A stretch of 64,000 nucleotides of DNA from Bacteroidales bacterium UBA1680 (GCA_002320605.1 DCKG01000007.1:4585-68584), one strand, 5' to 3'; shown: positions 46,074 to 55,044, numbered from the stretch's first letter. A program made the numbers and translations. The notes: generated from the letters alone by a model not told the origin.

Positions 46074-47399
46074 CTATAAGACGGATCGGCTGCCTAGCCT
46101 CTGACGCGCCCAAGGGACGATGTTGGCTGGGGCTTGCTTCTGGAGGAGAAATTCCTTCATCTTCTCCATGTATGGAGCAACGTGGGCGTAAAACATGTAA
46201 TAACCAGCACAGAGCGCGTTGAGGCCGGTGTCACCAGCTTCCGTCTTGTTGAAGCGGTGCTTAGGGCACTCGCCATTGCAGGCGAAGAGATATTCGCATC
46301 GCAGGCACTTGCGAGGCAGGGAGTTGCGCTTGCTTATGCCGAAGCGCATCTGGGTGGGGTCGTCCATCATCTCTCGGATTCCTGAAGTCTGAATATTCCC
46401 TAGCAAGTATTTCGGATAGACAAAATGGTCGCAGGGGTAGAGGTCACCGTTGTGCTCAATGACGGAATTGCCTCCGCAGGTCTGCGCGAAGACGCAGGTG
46501 CCTGGTTGAAGCCCGCACCAGTTAGCCAATGCGGCATCGAACTCGTTCACGAAATACTGTCCCACGTCATTGCAGACCCAGTAATCGAATATATCGCATA
46601 GGAATTTCCCGAAAGCGATGTCGCCCACCGACCATGGAGCGATCATGGCGCCATCCTCAGCCGGGTCTACGATGTGAGGCCTAAGTTTCTTGTTGGGCCT
46701 CCCTGCTCCATTCAGGGGGTATTTGACGTGCTCCACGACAGGCATGAACTGCATGTAATGGCTGCCGAGAGACTTCAAGAACAAGTAGACTTCGCGCCCT
46801 CGGCCTTCGCTGGCGTGATTCACCGTGCTCATGGTGTTGAACTCGACGCCTTCGCGCTGCAATATCTCTAAACCATGGATGACTCTCTCGAACGTCGGCG
46901 CCCCGCCCTTGTCGCGCCTGAACTTGTCGTGCACGTCCTGCGGCCCGTCCAAGGATATTCCGATGAGAAAATCGTTCTCCTTGAAGAACTCCGCCCACTC
47001 GCGCGTGATGAGGGTGCCGTTCGTCTGCAGGGTGTTCAGGATTTTCTTGCCGTCGGCATATTCCTTTTCAAGAGCGATCGCCTTTTTGTAGAAATCCAGT
47101 CCCAGCACCAGTGGCTCGCCTCCGTGCCAGTTGAAAGTCACCTGCGGAACGTCGTTCGCTTTGATATATTCACGAACTACGGTTTCCAGCATCTCGTCGC
47201 TCATTATTGGCTCCCTGCCACCGTATATCTCGGATTTGTCCAGATAGTAGCAATAGCTGCAATCCAAGTTGCAGAGCGACCCGGCCGGCTTGAGCATTAT
47301 GTTGAATGCCATCGGGCCTGTGAGCCTGATGGCATCAGTGAGAGTGATGGTGTCTTGAATGCTTTGTCTCATTTTGCATTTTTCCTCTGCCCTTTTCAT
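46074..47399 (-). CDS. Anaerobic sulfatase-maturating-type radical SAM/SPASM enzyme
   Basis: A 441-residue radical SAM enzyme resembling anSME, which turns a Cys or Ser of sulfatases into formylglycine in the cytoplasm. The radical SAM Cys triad is CNLDCSYCYYLDK (about residue 43). WHGGEPLVLGLDFY and GISLDGPQDVHDKFR are strongly conserved in the family. The SPASM region has CVFAQTCGG, DLYPCDHFVYP and CLRCEYLFACNGECPKHR, which bind two auxiliary clusters. No sulfatase gene lies in the window. A TAATTTTG box (complement of 47422-47429) stands 22 bases upstream. Confidence 0.9.
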   Translation of the reverse strand: MKRAEEKCKMRQSIQDTITLTDAIRLTGPMAFNIMLKPAGSLCNLDCSYCYYLDKSEIYGGREPIMSDEMLETVVREYIKANDVPQVTFNWHGGEPLVLGLDFYKKAIALEKEYADGKKILNTLQTNGTLITREWAEFFKENDFLIGISLDGPQDVHDKFRRDKGGAPTFERVIHGLEILQREGVEFNTMSTVNHASEGRGREVYLFLKSLGSHYMQFMPVVEHVKYPLNGAGRPNKKLRPHIVDPAEDGAMIAPWSVGDIAFGKFLCDIFDYWVCNDVGQYFVNEFDAALANWCGLQPGTCVFAQTCGGNSVIEHNGDLYPCDHFVYPKYLLGNIQTSGIREMMDDPTQMRFGISKRNSLPRKCLRCEYLFACNGECPKHRFNKTEAGDTGLNALCAGYYMFYAHVAPYMEKMKEFLLQKQAPANIVPWARQRLGSRSVL

Positions 47400-47517
47400 T
47401 GCTCTTTCGTAATTCCATTTTCAAAATTAAGAAAAAAACATTGTTCGCAGGTGAGACAGATACCTATAAGATGGGAATATGGAAGTTAGAACGAAGATAG
47501 AATTTTGGAAAAAATCT

Positions 47518-47525
47518 TATATTTG
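47518..47525 (+). promoter_or_regulatory. -7 element in front of the aconitase relic
   Basis: TATATTTG is a full -7 match, 17 bases before the first ATG of the broken aconitase gene. The promoter may still be active although the genes are not. Confidence 0.4.
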
Positions 47526-47542
47526 TTCATAAAACGAACTTA

Positions 47543-48020
47543 ATGAAATATTATCCCAATTTCGAGGAGAAGGTCAGGATCGTGCGTCAGGCCCTCGGGC
47601 ATCCGCTTACGCTTTCTGAAAAGATTCTCTATTCCCATCTTTTTGACTGGGATGCCGGCGAACGCTGGAATGGCGCCACCGGCGATTGGCAGGGCTGTGG
47701 TTCAGTGGTGCGGCCTCTGCACAGGCATGGCGGCGATCTGCAACATGGGAGCTGAAGTCAGAGCCACAAGCTCCATTTTTCCGTTCGATGGAAATCCGGC
47801 AAAGTATCTCTCTGCCACAGGCCGCCAAGATGTTGCAGAAACGGCTTCCGCTTATGCTGACAATCTTAGGGCAGATCCGGAGGTCGTCAGAGCTCCGTCT
47901 CGGTACTTTGACGAGGTCCTCCACATAAATCTCTCGCAGATGGAGCCATACGTGAACGGACCCTTCACGCCCGATGCCGCCTGTCCAGTGAGCGAGAGGC
48001 TTGCATATTGTGGCTGCTGA
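47543..48020 (+). pseudogene. acn: Aconitase gene remnant with deletion and frameshift
   Basis: The first 35 codons read as an aconitase N-terminus (VRIVRQALGHPLTLSEKILY, followed by SHLFD). Hundreds of codons are then missing, and in another frame from about 47715 the middle of the protein appears: CTGMAAICNMGAEVRATSSI, later GPFTPDAACPVSERL, which hold the aconitase cluster-region and substrate signatures. Intact aconitases have about 750-900 residues; here about 140 codons survive in two frames. The C-terminal swivel domain is gone. It lies directly before a citrate synthase fragment. Confidence 0.85.
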
Positions 48021-48439
48021 ATAAGGAGGCTTTCGACAAGTCCGGACTTGCGTATGGCATAGGCCATGCGGTCTATACTAAATCAGACCCTCGAACGGCC
48101 CTTCTGAAGGAAATGGCTCGCCCCCTTGCCGAAGAGAAAGGACGTTCCAAGGAATATGAATTCTATCAGAGGGTTGAGAAGATCGCCATCGAGACGATAT
48201 ATAAGACGAAAGGCAAACACAAGACGCTTTGCGCCAATGTTGATTTTTACTCTGGCTTCGTCTATGACCTGATTGGCATTCCGATGGAGATATACACGCC
48301 TCTTTTCGCCATGGCCAGGATAGTCGGGTGGTGCGCCCACCGCAACGAGGAACTCAATTTCGAAGGGCGGAGAATCATTCGTCCAGCCTACCGTTGCGTC
48401 ACTGATGAACGAGGCTACATTAAGATGAAAGACCGATAG
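48008..48439 (+). pseudogene. gltA: Citrate synthase 3' remnant
   Basis: The 143 codons read as the C-terminal third of citrate synthase: NKEAFDKSGLAYGIGHAVYT, RVEKIAIETIYKTKGK, FYSGFVYDLIGIP and MARIVGWCAHRNEE. The catalytic Asp/Phe-Y-S-G-F region is kept but the N-terminal two thirds, including one catalytic His, are absent. With the aconitase relic it marks a deleted acn-icd-gltA operon, in which isocitrate dehydrogenase normally lies between. The Met at its start is not a true start. Confidence 0.88.
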
Positions 48440-48582
48440 CCCCAGCCCCAGGTACGTCTTCAGCGCCTGCGGTGCAAAGGCTGCTGGAGTGAGGCTGAGA
48501 ACCCTCGCTATGAATATATCATTATGGAGATGATCCTCCAGACCTCCTTAAATGTTCGGTCTAGGCCATGGACATCACACCG

Positions 48583-48623
48583 CCAGATTTACCTTATTCA
48601 CGCATGGTAAATCTGGGGTTTTG
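48583..48623 (+). terminator. Rho-independent terminator after the citrate synthase relic
   Basis: CCAGATTTACC (48583-48593) pairs perfectly with GGTAAATCTGG (48606-48616), followed by GGTTTTGTTT. It was probably the terminator of the lost TCA operon and now shields the methyltransferase gene. Confidence 0.8.
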
Positions 48624-48656
48624 TTTAAATTGCCACGCTTTGGCACATCCACACGT

Positions 48657-48713
48657 TATCTTTGCCAAAAATAAAGACAATGAATAGTCATCTTCATAAT
48701 TGATTTAATTTTG
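48657..48713 (+). promoter_or_regulatory. Two -7-like boxes before the restriction-modification pair
   Basis: TATCTTTG (48657-48664) and TAATTTTG (48706-48713) each match TAnnTTTG in full; the second ends 13 bases before the methyltransferase ATG. Neither has a well-placed TTG. Two start points would be useful for expressing the methyltransferase first, but this is inference. Confidence 0.35.
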
Positions 48714-48726
48714 TAATTTTACGACT

Positions 48727-50124
48727 ATGAAGGAAATAAATATGAAAGAGATATATTCAAATAGCAGGAGTGAAAGAAGATTATGTGAACCTGTCGTTGA
48801 TTATTGCACTAAAAATAAGGAGAAGTTCCAGCAATTTGAACTTTTCCCCAGGACGAGACTCATGGCAAAGAAAGGGGATATCAGAGTAATTGAACTTTTT
48901 GCAGGCGTAGGGGGGTTCAGAGTAGGTTTAGAAAGGGCATCGAAACGCTTTAAAACTATATGGTTCAACCAATGGGAACCGTCGACAAAGCAACAAGACG
49001 CATACCTGATTTACATGCGTGATTTCAACGATGAAGGATCAGAGTTTTCAAATCACGATATTAACACTGTCCCGATTAATGAAATTCCTGATTCGGACCT
49101 ATTATGTGGTGGGTTTCCTTGTCAAGATTATTCGGTTGCGACAACTTTGAAAAACTCAAGAGGGATTGAAGGGAAGAAGGGCGTTCTTTGGTGGAATATC
49201 TATAATATACTTCATGACAAAGGCGACAAAGCACCGAAGTATCTTATGCTAGAGAATGTTGATAGGTTGTTGAGCTCACCGGCAAAACAAAGGGGCAGAG
49301 ATTTCGCTATCATATTAAGTTCACTTTCCAAACTGGGGTACATAGTGGAATGGAAAGTTATAAATGCTGCAGATTATGGAATGCCTCAAAGACGTCGTAG
49401 AACCTATATGGTCGGCTATAGGAAAGATTCTATTATTTACGAGAAGCTAGAGCCATTGCTTAAAGACCCCGTTGATTATATAATTAATTCTGGGATTGAG
49501 GCAAAGGCTTTTCCTTCGGTTGAGGATGTAGGTGATGGCATCGTAAAGATGAAGATAGGACGGGATCCAGCATACAATACTGTTCATTTCAACGAGAATG
49601 CAAAGCAGAATCAGCCTTCTCCGTTCAAGAATTCTGGAGTGCTGATTGACGATTATTGCTATACTATTGACACTCTGCCCCAATATGATGGGCCAAAACT
49701 TACTCTCGGAGATATTCTCTTGGATGACAAAGATATACCTGAAGAGTTTTTCATCAGTAAAAATAATGAAAAGCAATGGGCTTATCTGAAGGGAGCCAAG
49801 AAAGAAAAACGGATAAGTGCCAATGGGCATGAATACATTTATTCTGAGGGGGGAATGGCTTTTCCGGACAGTATTGACAAACCTTCAAGGACCATCATCA
49901 CAGGGGAAGGCGGTTCAGGTCCTTCCAGATTCAAGCATGTCGTGCCTTCGAAGCAAAGTGGAAGGCTCAGAAGGCTGATACCGATAGAACTGGAAAGATT
50001 AAACATGTTTCCTGACAACCATACTGCAGGGGCCTCTGATCTCAGAAGGGCATTTCTAATGGGCAATGCACTGGTGACGGGAATTCCAGAACGATTGGGA
50101 ACAATTATCAATATGTTGATTTGA
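48727..50124 (+). CDS. DNA (cytosine-5)-methyltransferase of a type II restriction-modification system
   Basis: A 465-residue C5-methyltransferase. Motif I is VIELFAGVGGFRVGLERAS, motif IV LLCGGFPCQDYSVA with the catalytic Cys, motif VI MLENVDRLLSSP, motif VIII QRRRRTYMVGY, and motif X SDLRRAFLMGNALVTGIPERLG. A target-recognition region fills about 240-400. The partner endonuclease begins 1 base after the stop codon and is Sau3AI-like, so methylation of the C in GATC is the likely activity. A second in-frame ATG at 48742 is possible. Its AT-rich codon use differs from the housekeeping genes around it, which suggests transfer. Confidence 0.92.
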   Translation: MKEINMKEIYSNSRSERRLCEPVVDYCTKNKEKFQQFELFPRTRLMAKKGDIRVIELFAGVGGFRVGLERASKRFKTIWFNQWEPSTKQQDAYLIYMRDFNDEGSEFSNHDINTVPINEIPDSDLLCGGFPCQDYSVATTLKNSRGIEGKKGVLWWNIYNILHDKGDKAPKYLMLENVDRLLSSPAKQRGRDFAIILSSLSKLGYIVEWKVINAADYGMPQRRRRTYMVGYRKDSIIYEKLEPLLKDPVDYIINSGIEAKAFPSVEDVGDGIVKMKIGRDPAYNTVHFNENAKQNQPSPFKNSGVLIDDYCYTIDTLPQYDGPKLTLGDILLDDKDIPEEFFISKNNEKQWAYLKGAKKEKRISANGHEYIYSEGGMAFPDSIDKPSRTIITGEGGSGPSRFKHVVPSKQSGRLRRLIPIELERLNMFPDNHTAGASDLRRAFLMGNALVTGIPERLGTIINMLI

Positions 50125-50125
50125 A

Positions 50126-51550
50126 ATGTCATTACCATACGATAAAAATTCATTAGAATCCATATTACATTATGGAAAACTTCTCTTGGGGAAGTCCATG
50201 ATTCTTTTGCATCCGGAAATAAAACTTTATAAAGGAAAGGGTGGATTCGGACAAGCTGTTGAGAAATTTCATTTCGAATATGACCCAAACAGCAAAGATG
50301 ATCCGGATTTTCGAGACGCCGGTCTTGAACTCAAGTGTGCGCCGTTGAAGTTAGAGGCTGACAATAGCATGGTTCCGAAAGAACGGCTGGTTCTTAATAT
50401 GATAGACTACTTCTCTGAGGGACTGGCTACTTATGACACCAGCAGTTTCATGAAGAAGAATAAGAAATTGCTGCTAATGTTCCATCTAGCAAGAAAAGGC
50501 CAAAATACTGTCGAGGATATTTTCAAGGTAATAAGAACATGGAGTATCCCTGAAGAAGACAGCAAAATATTCGAAGATGATTGGAACAAGATTCATTCAA
50601 AGATTCTGGCGGGTAAAGCAGAGGACATATCGGAATCCGACACTTTTTATTTGGGGGCATGTACAAAAGCTAAGGATTCTTCATCGAGAAGGAGGCAACC
50701 ATATTCATCGGAATTGGCTAAGCCAAGGGCATATAGCATCAAGATACAGTACCTTAATTATATAATCTTAGATGCATACCTTAATCATCCCGAGGATTGC
50801 AATGGGTTATTTCTTAGCCATAAATGGTTGGCAAAATTCAAGACAGGGGACGGCTCCAAAATTGTGAAGTCCCTAAGTGATTATCACGATGGAGAAACTT
50901 TTGAGAACCTGATAAAGAGAAAATTTATTCCATATTATGGGATGTCTGTGGGCAGTATAGCAAATCTTCTCGACATAGCTTTTACCGATAGTGATAAAGC
51001 ATTGGCTGCGCATGTATGCTATGCCATCCTAAATGTAAAGAAAGGGAGCACTGTCAGGGGAGAAACCGGAATCGCTGAATTCGATAAGGCAGGAGTCATC
51101 ATGAAGACTATCCGACTTGAGGAAAACGGCACCCTAAAAGAAAGCATGTCTTTCCCGGCTATCAACTATAAGAAAATAGTTAGTGAAAAGTGGGAGAATT
51201 CAGATTGGTATAATATTGTCAACAGCAAGTTTTTCTTCATTGTTTTGAGGAAAAGGTTGGGGATGGGAAATCCTGATGTGATACTCGAGAATTCTTTCTT
51301 CTGGTCTATGCCGAGACAGGATGTGGAAGTGGCTGAGCGATTCTGGGAAGATACAAAAGAAAAAATCCGAGATGGAGTATATAATGATTTCTGGAGGCTG
51401 GGAGACCATCACCTTTTCCATGTCCGTCCTCACGGAAGAGATAGCAGGGATGTTGTCAAGACTCCACAAGGTACATACGAAATCAAGAGATGTTGCTGGT
51501 TCAATGCAGAGTATGTCCTCAAAATCATAAACCAACAAAAAGATAAATAA
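50126..51550 (+). CDS. Sau3AI/MutH-family type II restriction endonuclease
   Basis: A 474-residue endonuclease close in size and plan to Sau3AI (about 490 residues): an N-terminal MutH-like catalytic domain and a C-terminal MutH-like domain used for allostery. The catalytic cluster is visible at about 35-70: KGKGGFGQAVEKFHFEY then DPDFRDAGLELKCAPLK, giving Asp...Glu-x-Lys. Sau3AI cuts GATC; that specificity is inferred by family and by the paired C5-methyltransferase ending 1 base upstream. It has no signal or membrane segment. Codon use is AT-rich like its partner. Confidence 0.85.
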   Translation: MSLPYDKNSLESILHYGKLLLGKSMILLHPEIKLYKGKGGFGQAVEKFHFEYDPNSKDDPDFRDAGLELKCAPLKLEADNSMVPKERLVLNMIDYFSEGLATYDTSSFMKKNKKLLLMFHLARKGQNTVEDIFKVIRTWSIPEEDSKIFEDDWNKIHSKILAGKAEDISESDTFYLGACTKAKDSSSRRRQPYSSELAKPRAYSIKIQYLNYIILDAYLNHPEDCNGLFLSHKWLAKFKTGDGSKIVKSLSDYHDGETFENLIKRKFIPYYGMSVGSIANLLDIAFTDSDKALAAHVCYAILNVKKGSTVRGETGIAEFDKAGVIMKTIRLEENGTLKESMSFPAINYKKIVSEKWENSDWYNIVNSKFFFIVLRKRLGMGNPDVILENSFFWSMPRQDVEVAERFWEDTKEKIRDGVYNDFWRLGDHHLFHVRPHGRDSRDVVKTPQGTYEIKRCCWFNAEYVLKIINQQKDK

Positions 51551-52044
51551 CCGACTTATTATTGAGCATCGTCAGTCACTTATCTGTTGAACAGCCAATT
51601 TACTGCATGCCAACACCCTATTATCGGAATCCATTGCATCAGAGTTCGCAGAGGACGAGGAGTTCTGGCTCTTTGTCCTTGGAATGGATACGGGTCATGC
51701 ATTCGCTTCACTGACCTTGTTTAGTTTGTCCGGCATGGTCATTTAGAGGATTGAAACTAGTAAGGGTGTCGCATGATTGATTTTCCACTGATGAGTCACT
51801 GGATTGTCTGGAAATCGTTGGCGACGGCGCTATGCGATATATTCATTTATTTGGGGCATGTCGTTGCTCTCCCGCCTTTTGAGGGTGGGGTGGGAGACGA
51901 CCTATAGTCGCAGAGAGTGCTGTTTTGGCATAGCCGTTCCCGACGAATTTCATCTTGTTATCGGCAATTAGGATGAGCAATCCATTTGAAATGAACGATG
52001 TGCCAATTTTAATGGGGGGAAGAACCATCCATTAATGATGGGTG
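51551..52044. other. Intergenic gap, no gene seen
   Basis: About 490 bases between the restriction enzyme and the stop of the leftward SSS transporter contain only short frames without recognisable protein. A weak hairpin (ACCATC with GATGGGT, near 52024-52043) might end the leftward transcript. The stretch could be the border of the acquired restriction-modification block. Confidence 0.5.
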
Positions 52045-53487
52045 CTATTTCCTGCGGATGAGGCAGAGGCCGAGGAAGGTGAGGAGGGCATTGATGATGA
52101 GGATTTCGTAGCTGAATTGGTAGCCGCCGAACCAGCGTTCCGAATTCATTTGCAGCACTAGGCAGACGCATGGTGCTATGATGGCTATGAGAGGCACCCA
52201 CCGGTCGCGGACATGCCATTTCGTGAATATGCCGAATGCGAACATGCCCAGGATAGGCCCGTAGGTGTAGCTGGCGAGCTTGTACACCATGTCGATGGCA
52301 CTCTGAGTGTTGAGGACGTAGAATATGAATATGACGACTGCCATGAGGACTGCCATTGCCAGATGCACCTTTTTGCGCATCGCAGTCACCTTTCCCTCGC
52401 TTTTCCCTTCAACGCCGAGAATGTCCACGGTGAATGAGGTCGTAAGTGCGGTGAGAGCAGAACCGCCAGCGGAAAATGCGCAGGAAACCAGCCCAAGCAC
52501 GAACAGGATCCCGACGATGGCAGGCAGATAACCGCCGGTGGCTACTGCGGGGAAGAGGGTGTCGCCGGTCTCGGAGATGCAGTTGGCTCTCGCGAATATG
52601 TACATCAGCGCCCCTAGGCAAAGGAAGAGGAGTATCACGGGAACCTGCAGGAGGCCGCTGGTTATCAGGTTCTTCTTGGAGTCTTTGGCGTTTTTGCTGC
52701 TGAGAGTCCGCTGCATCATGTCCTGATCCAAGCCAGTCATGGCAATTACTGTGAATATGCCGGCGAGGAACTGCTTCCAGAAATATTCTTTATCATTCAT
52801 GTTCTCGAAGAAGAAAATCTTTGAATATTCGCTATTCTTGATGGTCTTGCAGAGGCCGCTGAAGTCGAGGCTGAGGGCTTTAGCTATGAATATGATGGCG
52901 AGCACTATGGAGACGATCATGCAGACGGTCTTCAATGCATCTGTCCATACTATGGATTTCACTCCGCCCTTGAACGTGTAAGCAAGCACTATCAGCATGG
53001 AAATGATTACGTTCAGGATGAACGGCAGATGCAGAGGCGTGAATATCATCAGCTGCAGCGTCACGCAGACCAAGAACAGCCTGACCGCCGCGCCCAGTAT
53101 CTTTGAAATGAAGAAGAACCAGGCTCCGGTCTTGTGAGAGGTTACTCCGAAACGTTCGTCTAGATATTGATAAATCGAGACTATGTTCATTTTGAAGAAA
53201 ACCGGAGTCAGCACATAGGCAATCGCTACGTAGCCCACGAAGAAACCCAGCACCATCTGCATGTAGCCCATCTGTGTGCCGCCCACGCCCACCATTCCTG
53301 GCACCGAGACGTAGGTCACCCCAGACATCGGCGCCCCGATCATGGCAATCGCCACTATCCACCAAGGCGATTTTCTGCCTCCGTTGAAGAAATTGGCATT
53401 GCTGGCTTTTCTGGAAGAAAGCCAGGAAACCATGAACATCGCGGCGAAATAAGCCAGAGCCGTGATTATGACTGCGATAGGTGTCAT
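52045..53487 (-). CDS. SSS-family sodium:solute symporter
   Basis: A 480-residue inner-membrane symporter with about 13 hydrophobic helices. Family marks are MIGAPMSGVTYVSVPGMVG near the N-terminus, FKGGVKSIVWTDALKTVCM, GLDQDMMQRTLSSKNAKDSK and LVSCAFSAGGSALTALTTSF. It imports an organic solute with sodium. The substrate is not clear: no catabolic genes stand beside it. It overlaps the end of ispF by four bases and must be cotranscribed with it. Confidence 0.92.
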   Translation of the reverse strand: MTPIAVIITALAYFAAMFMVSWLSSRKASNANFFNGGRKSPWWIVAIAMIGAPMSGVTYVSVPGMVGVGGTQMGYMQMVLGFFVGYVAIAYVLTPVFFKMNIVSIYQYLDERFGVTSHKTGAWFFFISKILGAAVRLFLVCVTLQLMIFTPLHLPFILNVIISMLIVLAYTFKGGVKSIVWTDALKTVCMIVSIVLAIIFIAKALSLDFSGLCKTIKNSEYSKIFFFENMNDKEYFWKQFLAGIFTVIAMTGLDQDMMQRTLSSKNAKDSKKNLITSGLLQVPVILLFLCLGALMYIFARANCISETGDTLFPAVATGGYLPAIVGILFVLGLVSCAFSAGGSALTALTTSFTVDILGVEGKSEGKVTAMRKKVHLAMAVLMAVVIFIFYVLNTQSAIDMVYKLASYTYGPILGMFAFGIFTKWHVRDRWVPLIAIIAPCVCLVLQMNSERWFGGYQFSYEILIINALLTFLGLCLIRRK

Positions 53488-53960
53488 TTCTTTTCTAATA
53501 ATACTGTAGCCCAGACTTCGCAGCCTTCGCCTCTGCCCACGAAGCCGAGCCTTTCCGTCGTCGTTGCTTTCACGGAAATTTGCGAAGGGGAGACATTCAT
53601 GATAGAAGCTAACGCTGAGCGCATCCTGTCAATATAAGGTCGAAGCTTCGGGGATTGGAGAGCGATGGTTATGTCGGCGTTGCAGACGGAATATTCAGGT
53701 ATCATATTCATTACGTTCCCTAGCAGCACTTTGCTGTCGATGTCTTTCCAACGGTCGTCGTTGTCTGGAAAATGCAGCCCGATATCTCCAAGAGCCGCTG
53801 CGCCAAGGATGGCGTCGCATAGGGCGTGAATGGCTACGTCCCCGTCCGAGTGGGCCACGAAGCCTTTGCTGCCATCGATTTTTATTCCGCAGAGCCACAT
53901 CGGCAGCCCTTCCTTCAAGGCATGCACGTCGTAGCCGTTTCCAATCCTGAAATTTGACAT
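53484..53960 (-). CDS. ispF: 2-C-methyl-D-erythritol 2,4-cyclodiphosphate synthase
   Basis: A 158-residue trimeric, zinc-dependent enzyme of the MEP isoprenoid pathway. The start at 53960 gives MSNFRIGNGYDVHAL; the longer frame adds 37 residues that overlap the metX start. Metal and substrate motifs are GYDVHAL (Asp, His), HSDGDVAIHALCDAILGA, DIGLHFPD, and the C-terminal KATTTERLGFVGRGEG. Length is normal. It overlaps the SSS transporter start by four bases. Confidence 0.97.
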   Translation of the reverse strand: MSNFRIGNGYDVHALKEGLPMWLCGIKIDGSKGFVAHSDGDVAIHALCDAILGAAALGDIGLHFPDNDDRWKDIDSKVLLGNVMNMIPEYSVCNADITIALQSPKLRPYIDRMRSALASIMNVSPSQISVKATTTERLGFVGRGEGCEVWATVLLEKK

Positions 53961-53965
53961 ATTCG

Positions 53966-53973
53966 CAAATTTA
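53966..53973 (-). promoter_or_regulatory. -7 element of ispF touching the start codon
   Basis: The minus strand reads TAAATTTG (complement of 53966-53973), ending 5 bases before the ATG at 53960. Transcription would begin at or next to the start codon, giving a leaderless mRNA. Confidence 0.45.
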
Positions 53974-53983
53974 AGAAAATTGC

Positions 53984-54009
53984 TAAATTTACGACCGTTT
54001 TGAAAACGG
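53984..54009 (+). promoter_or_regulatory. metX promoter with overlapping palindrome
   Basis: TAAATTTA (53984-53991) is a near match to the -7 box. The palindrome CCGTTTT-G-AAAACGG (53995-54009) covers the expected start of transcription and ends 6 bases before the metX ATG. It may be an operator. It also lies in the divergent ispF/metX region. Confidence 0.4.
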
Positions 54010-54015
54010 AAAATT

Positions 54016-55038
54016 ATGGACAGGCATATCTTCGAGGGTGGGGAATTCGAGTTCGAGGCAGGCGGGAGCATTGAGAACCTGAAAGTTGTTTATCATACTT
54101 CCCCTTTTGAATATAATCCCGAGAAAAAAGTTATATGGCTTTGCCATGCGCTTACGGCATCTTCCGATCCCGAAGGTGAATGGTGGCCTGCGCTTGTGGG
54201 GCCGGGAAAGCTGATTGACACACAGAAATATTTCGTCATCTGTGCCAATGCGCTTGGCTCGGCGTGCGGCTCGTCCGGGCCTGCCAGCGTCGATCCGAAA
54301 ACTGGCAAGCCGTACAGGCTAGCTTTCCCGAGGGTCACTGTAAGAGATACGGTCAGGGCGTTTGACATGCTTCGCAGGCACTTGGGAATAGAAAAGATCG
54401 ATATTCTCATTGGCACGTCCATGGGAGGCTTCATGTCGTTTGAGTGGGCATATTCATGTCCGGGCATGTTCGGGAAAGTGTTCATCGTCGCTTCGGGTGC
54501 ACGTGTGACTCCTTGGATTACCGGCTTTAATACGGCTATGAGGTTTGCGCTGGAGGCTGATCCGACCTTCAAGGCTGGCACCACGATTAAGGGTGGTCTC
54601 TTCGGTCTTAAGGCTGCAAGGGCGATCGCACTGCTGACCTATCGCTGCGAGGAAGGCCTCTTCAAGCAGGAAGAGGAAAACGAGGACTTCGTGTTCGCCG
54701 AAAAAGTTTCCTCTTATTACAGCCACCATAGCCTGAAATTCATCAAGTCCTGGGACGCATATTCATATAAATCCATCTGTGACGAGGTGGACAGCAATAA
54801 CTTGGGTCGTGGGCGCGGTGGCTTGAAGGCAGCCCTAGGTAGGCTAAAAGAATATTTCACATTGGTGTGCATGTCCTCAGACGAGCTTTTCCCTCCGGAA
54901 GACATGAAACCGCTGGCCGCCATGATTCATGGGGCTCGCTATTTCGAGATTCCTACTGTCTACGGCCACGACGGCTTCCTGATCGAGACCGATGCCATCG
55001 GCAAGATTCTGCAGCCCGCGATAGAAGAATTCGTCTAA
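54016..55038 (+). CDS. metX: Homoserine O-acetyltransferase
   Basis: A 340-residue alpha/beta-hydrolase acyltransferase that acetylates homoserine in methionine synthesis. Family motifs: LCHALTASSDPEGEWW near the start, NALGSACGSSGPASVDPKTG (usual NxLGxxxGTTGP), nucleophile elbow IGTSMGGFMSFEWA, the acid Asp in CMSSDELFPPEDM, and the catalytic His in YGHDGFLIETD. Length is a little below the usual 360-380. It is cytoplasmic. It is divergent from ispF, with only 55 bases between the start codons. Confidence 0.93.
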   Translation: MDRHIFEGGEFEFEAGGSIENLKVVYHTSPFEYNPEKKVIWLCHALTASSDPEGEWWPALVGPGKLIDTQKYFVICANALGSACGSSGPASVDPKTGKPYRLAFPRVTVRDTVRAFDMLRRHLGIEKIDILIGTSMGGFMSFEWAYSCPGMFGKVFIVASGARVTPWITGFNTAMRFALEADPTFKAGTTIKGGLFGLKAARAIALLTYRCEEGLFKQEEENEDFVFAEKVSSYYSHHSLKFIKSWDAYSYKSICDEVDSNNLGRGRGGLKAALGRLKEYFTLVCMSSDELFPPEDMKPLAAMIHGARYFEIPTVYGHDGFLIETDAIGKILQPAIEEFV

Positions 55039-55044
55039 TTTTGC

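Noticed and set aside
48481..48540. TPP-riboswitch-like piece (GGCTGAGAACCCTCGCTATGAA)-like segment
   Set aside because: The CTGAGA-ACCCT part recalls the THI box, but the second conserved part (ACCTGATC...GCGTAGGGA) is missing and no thiamine gene follows.
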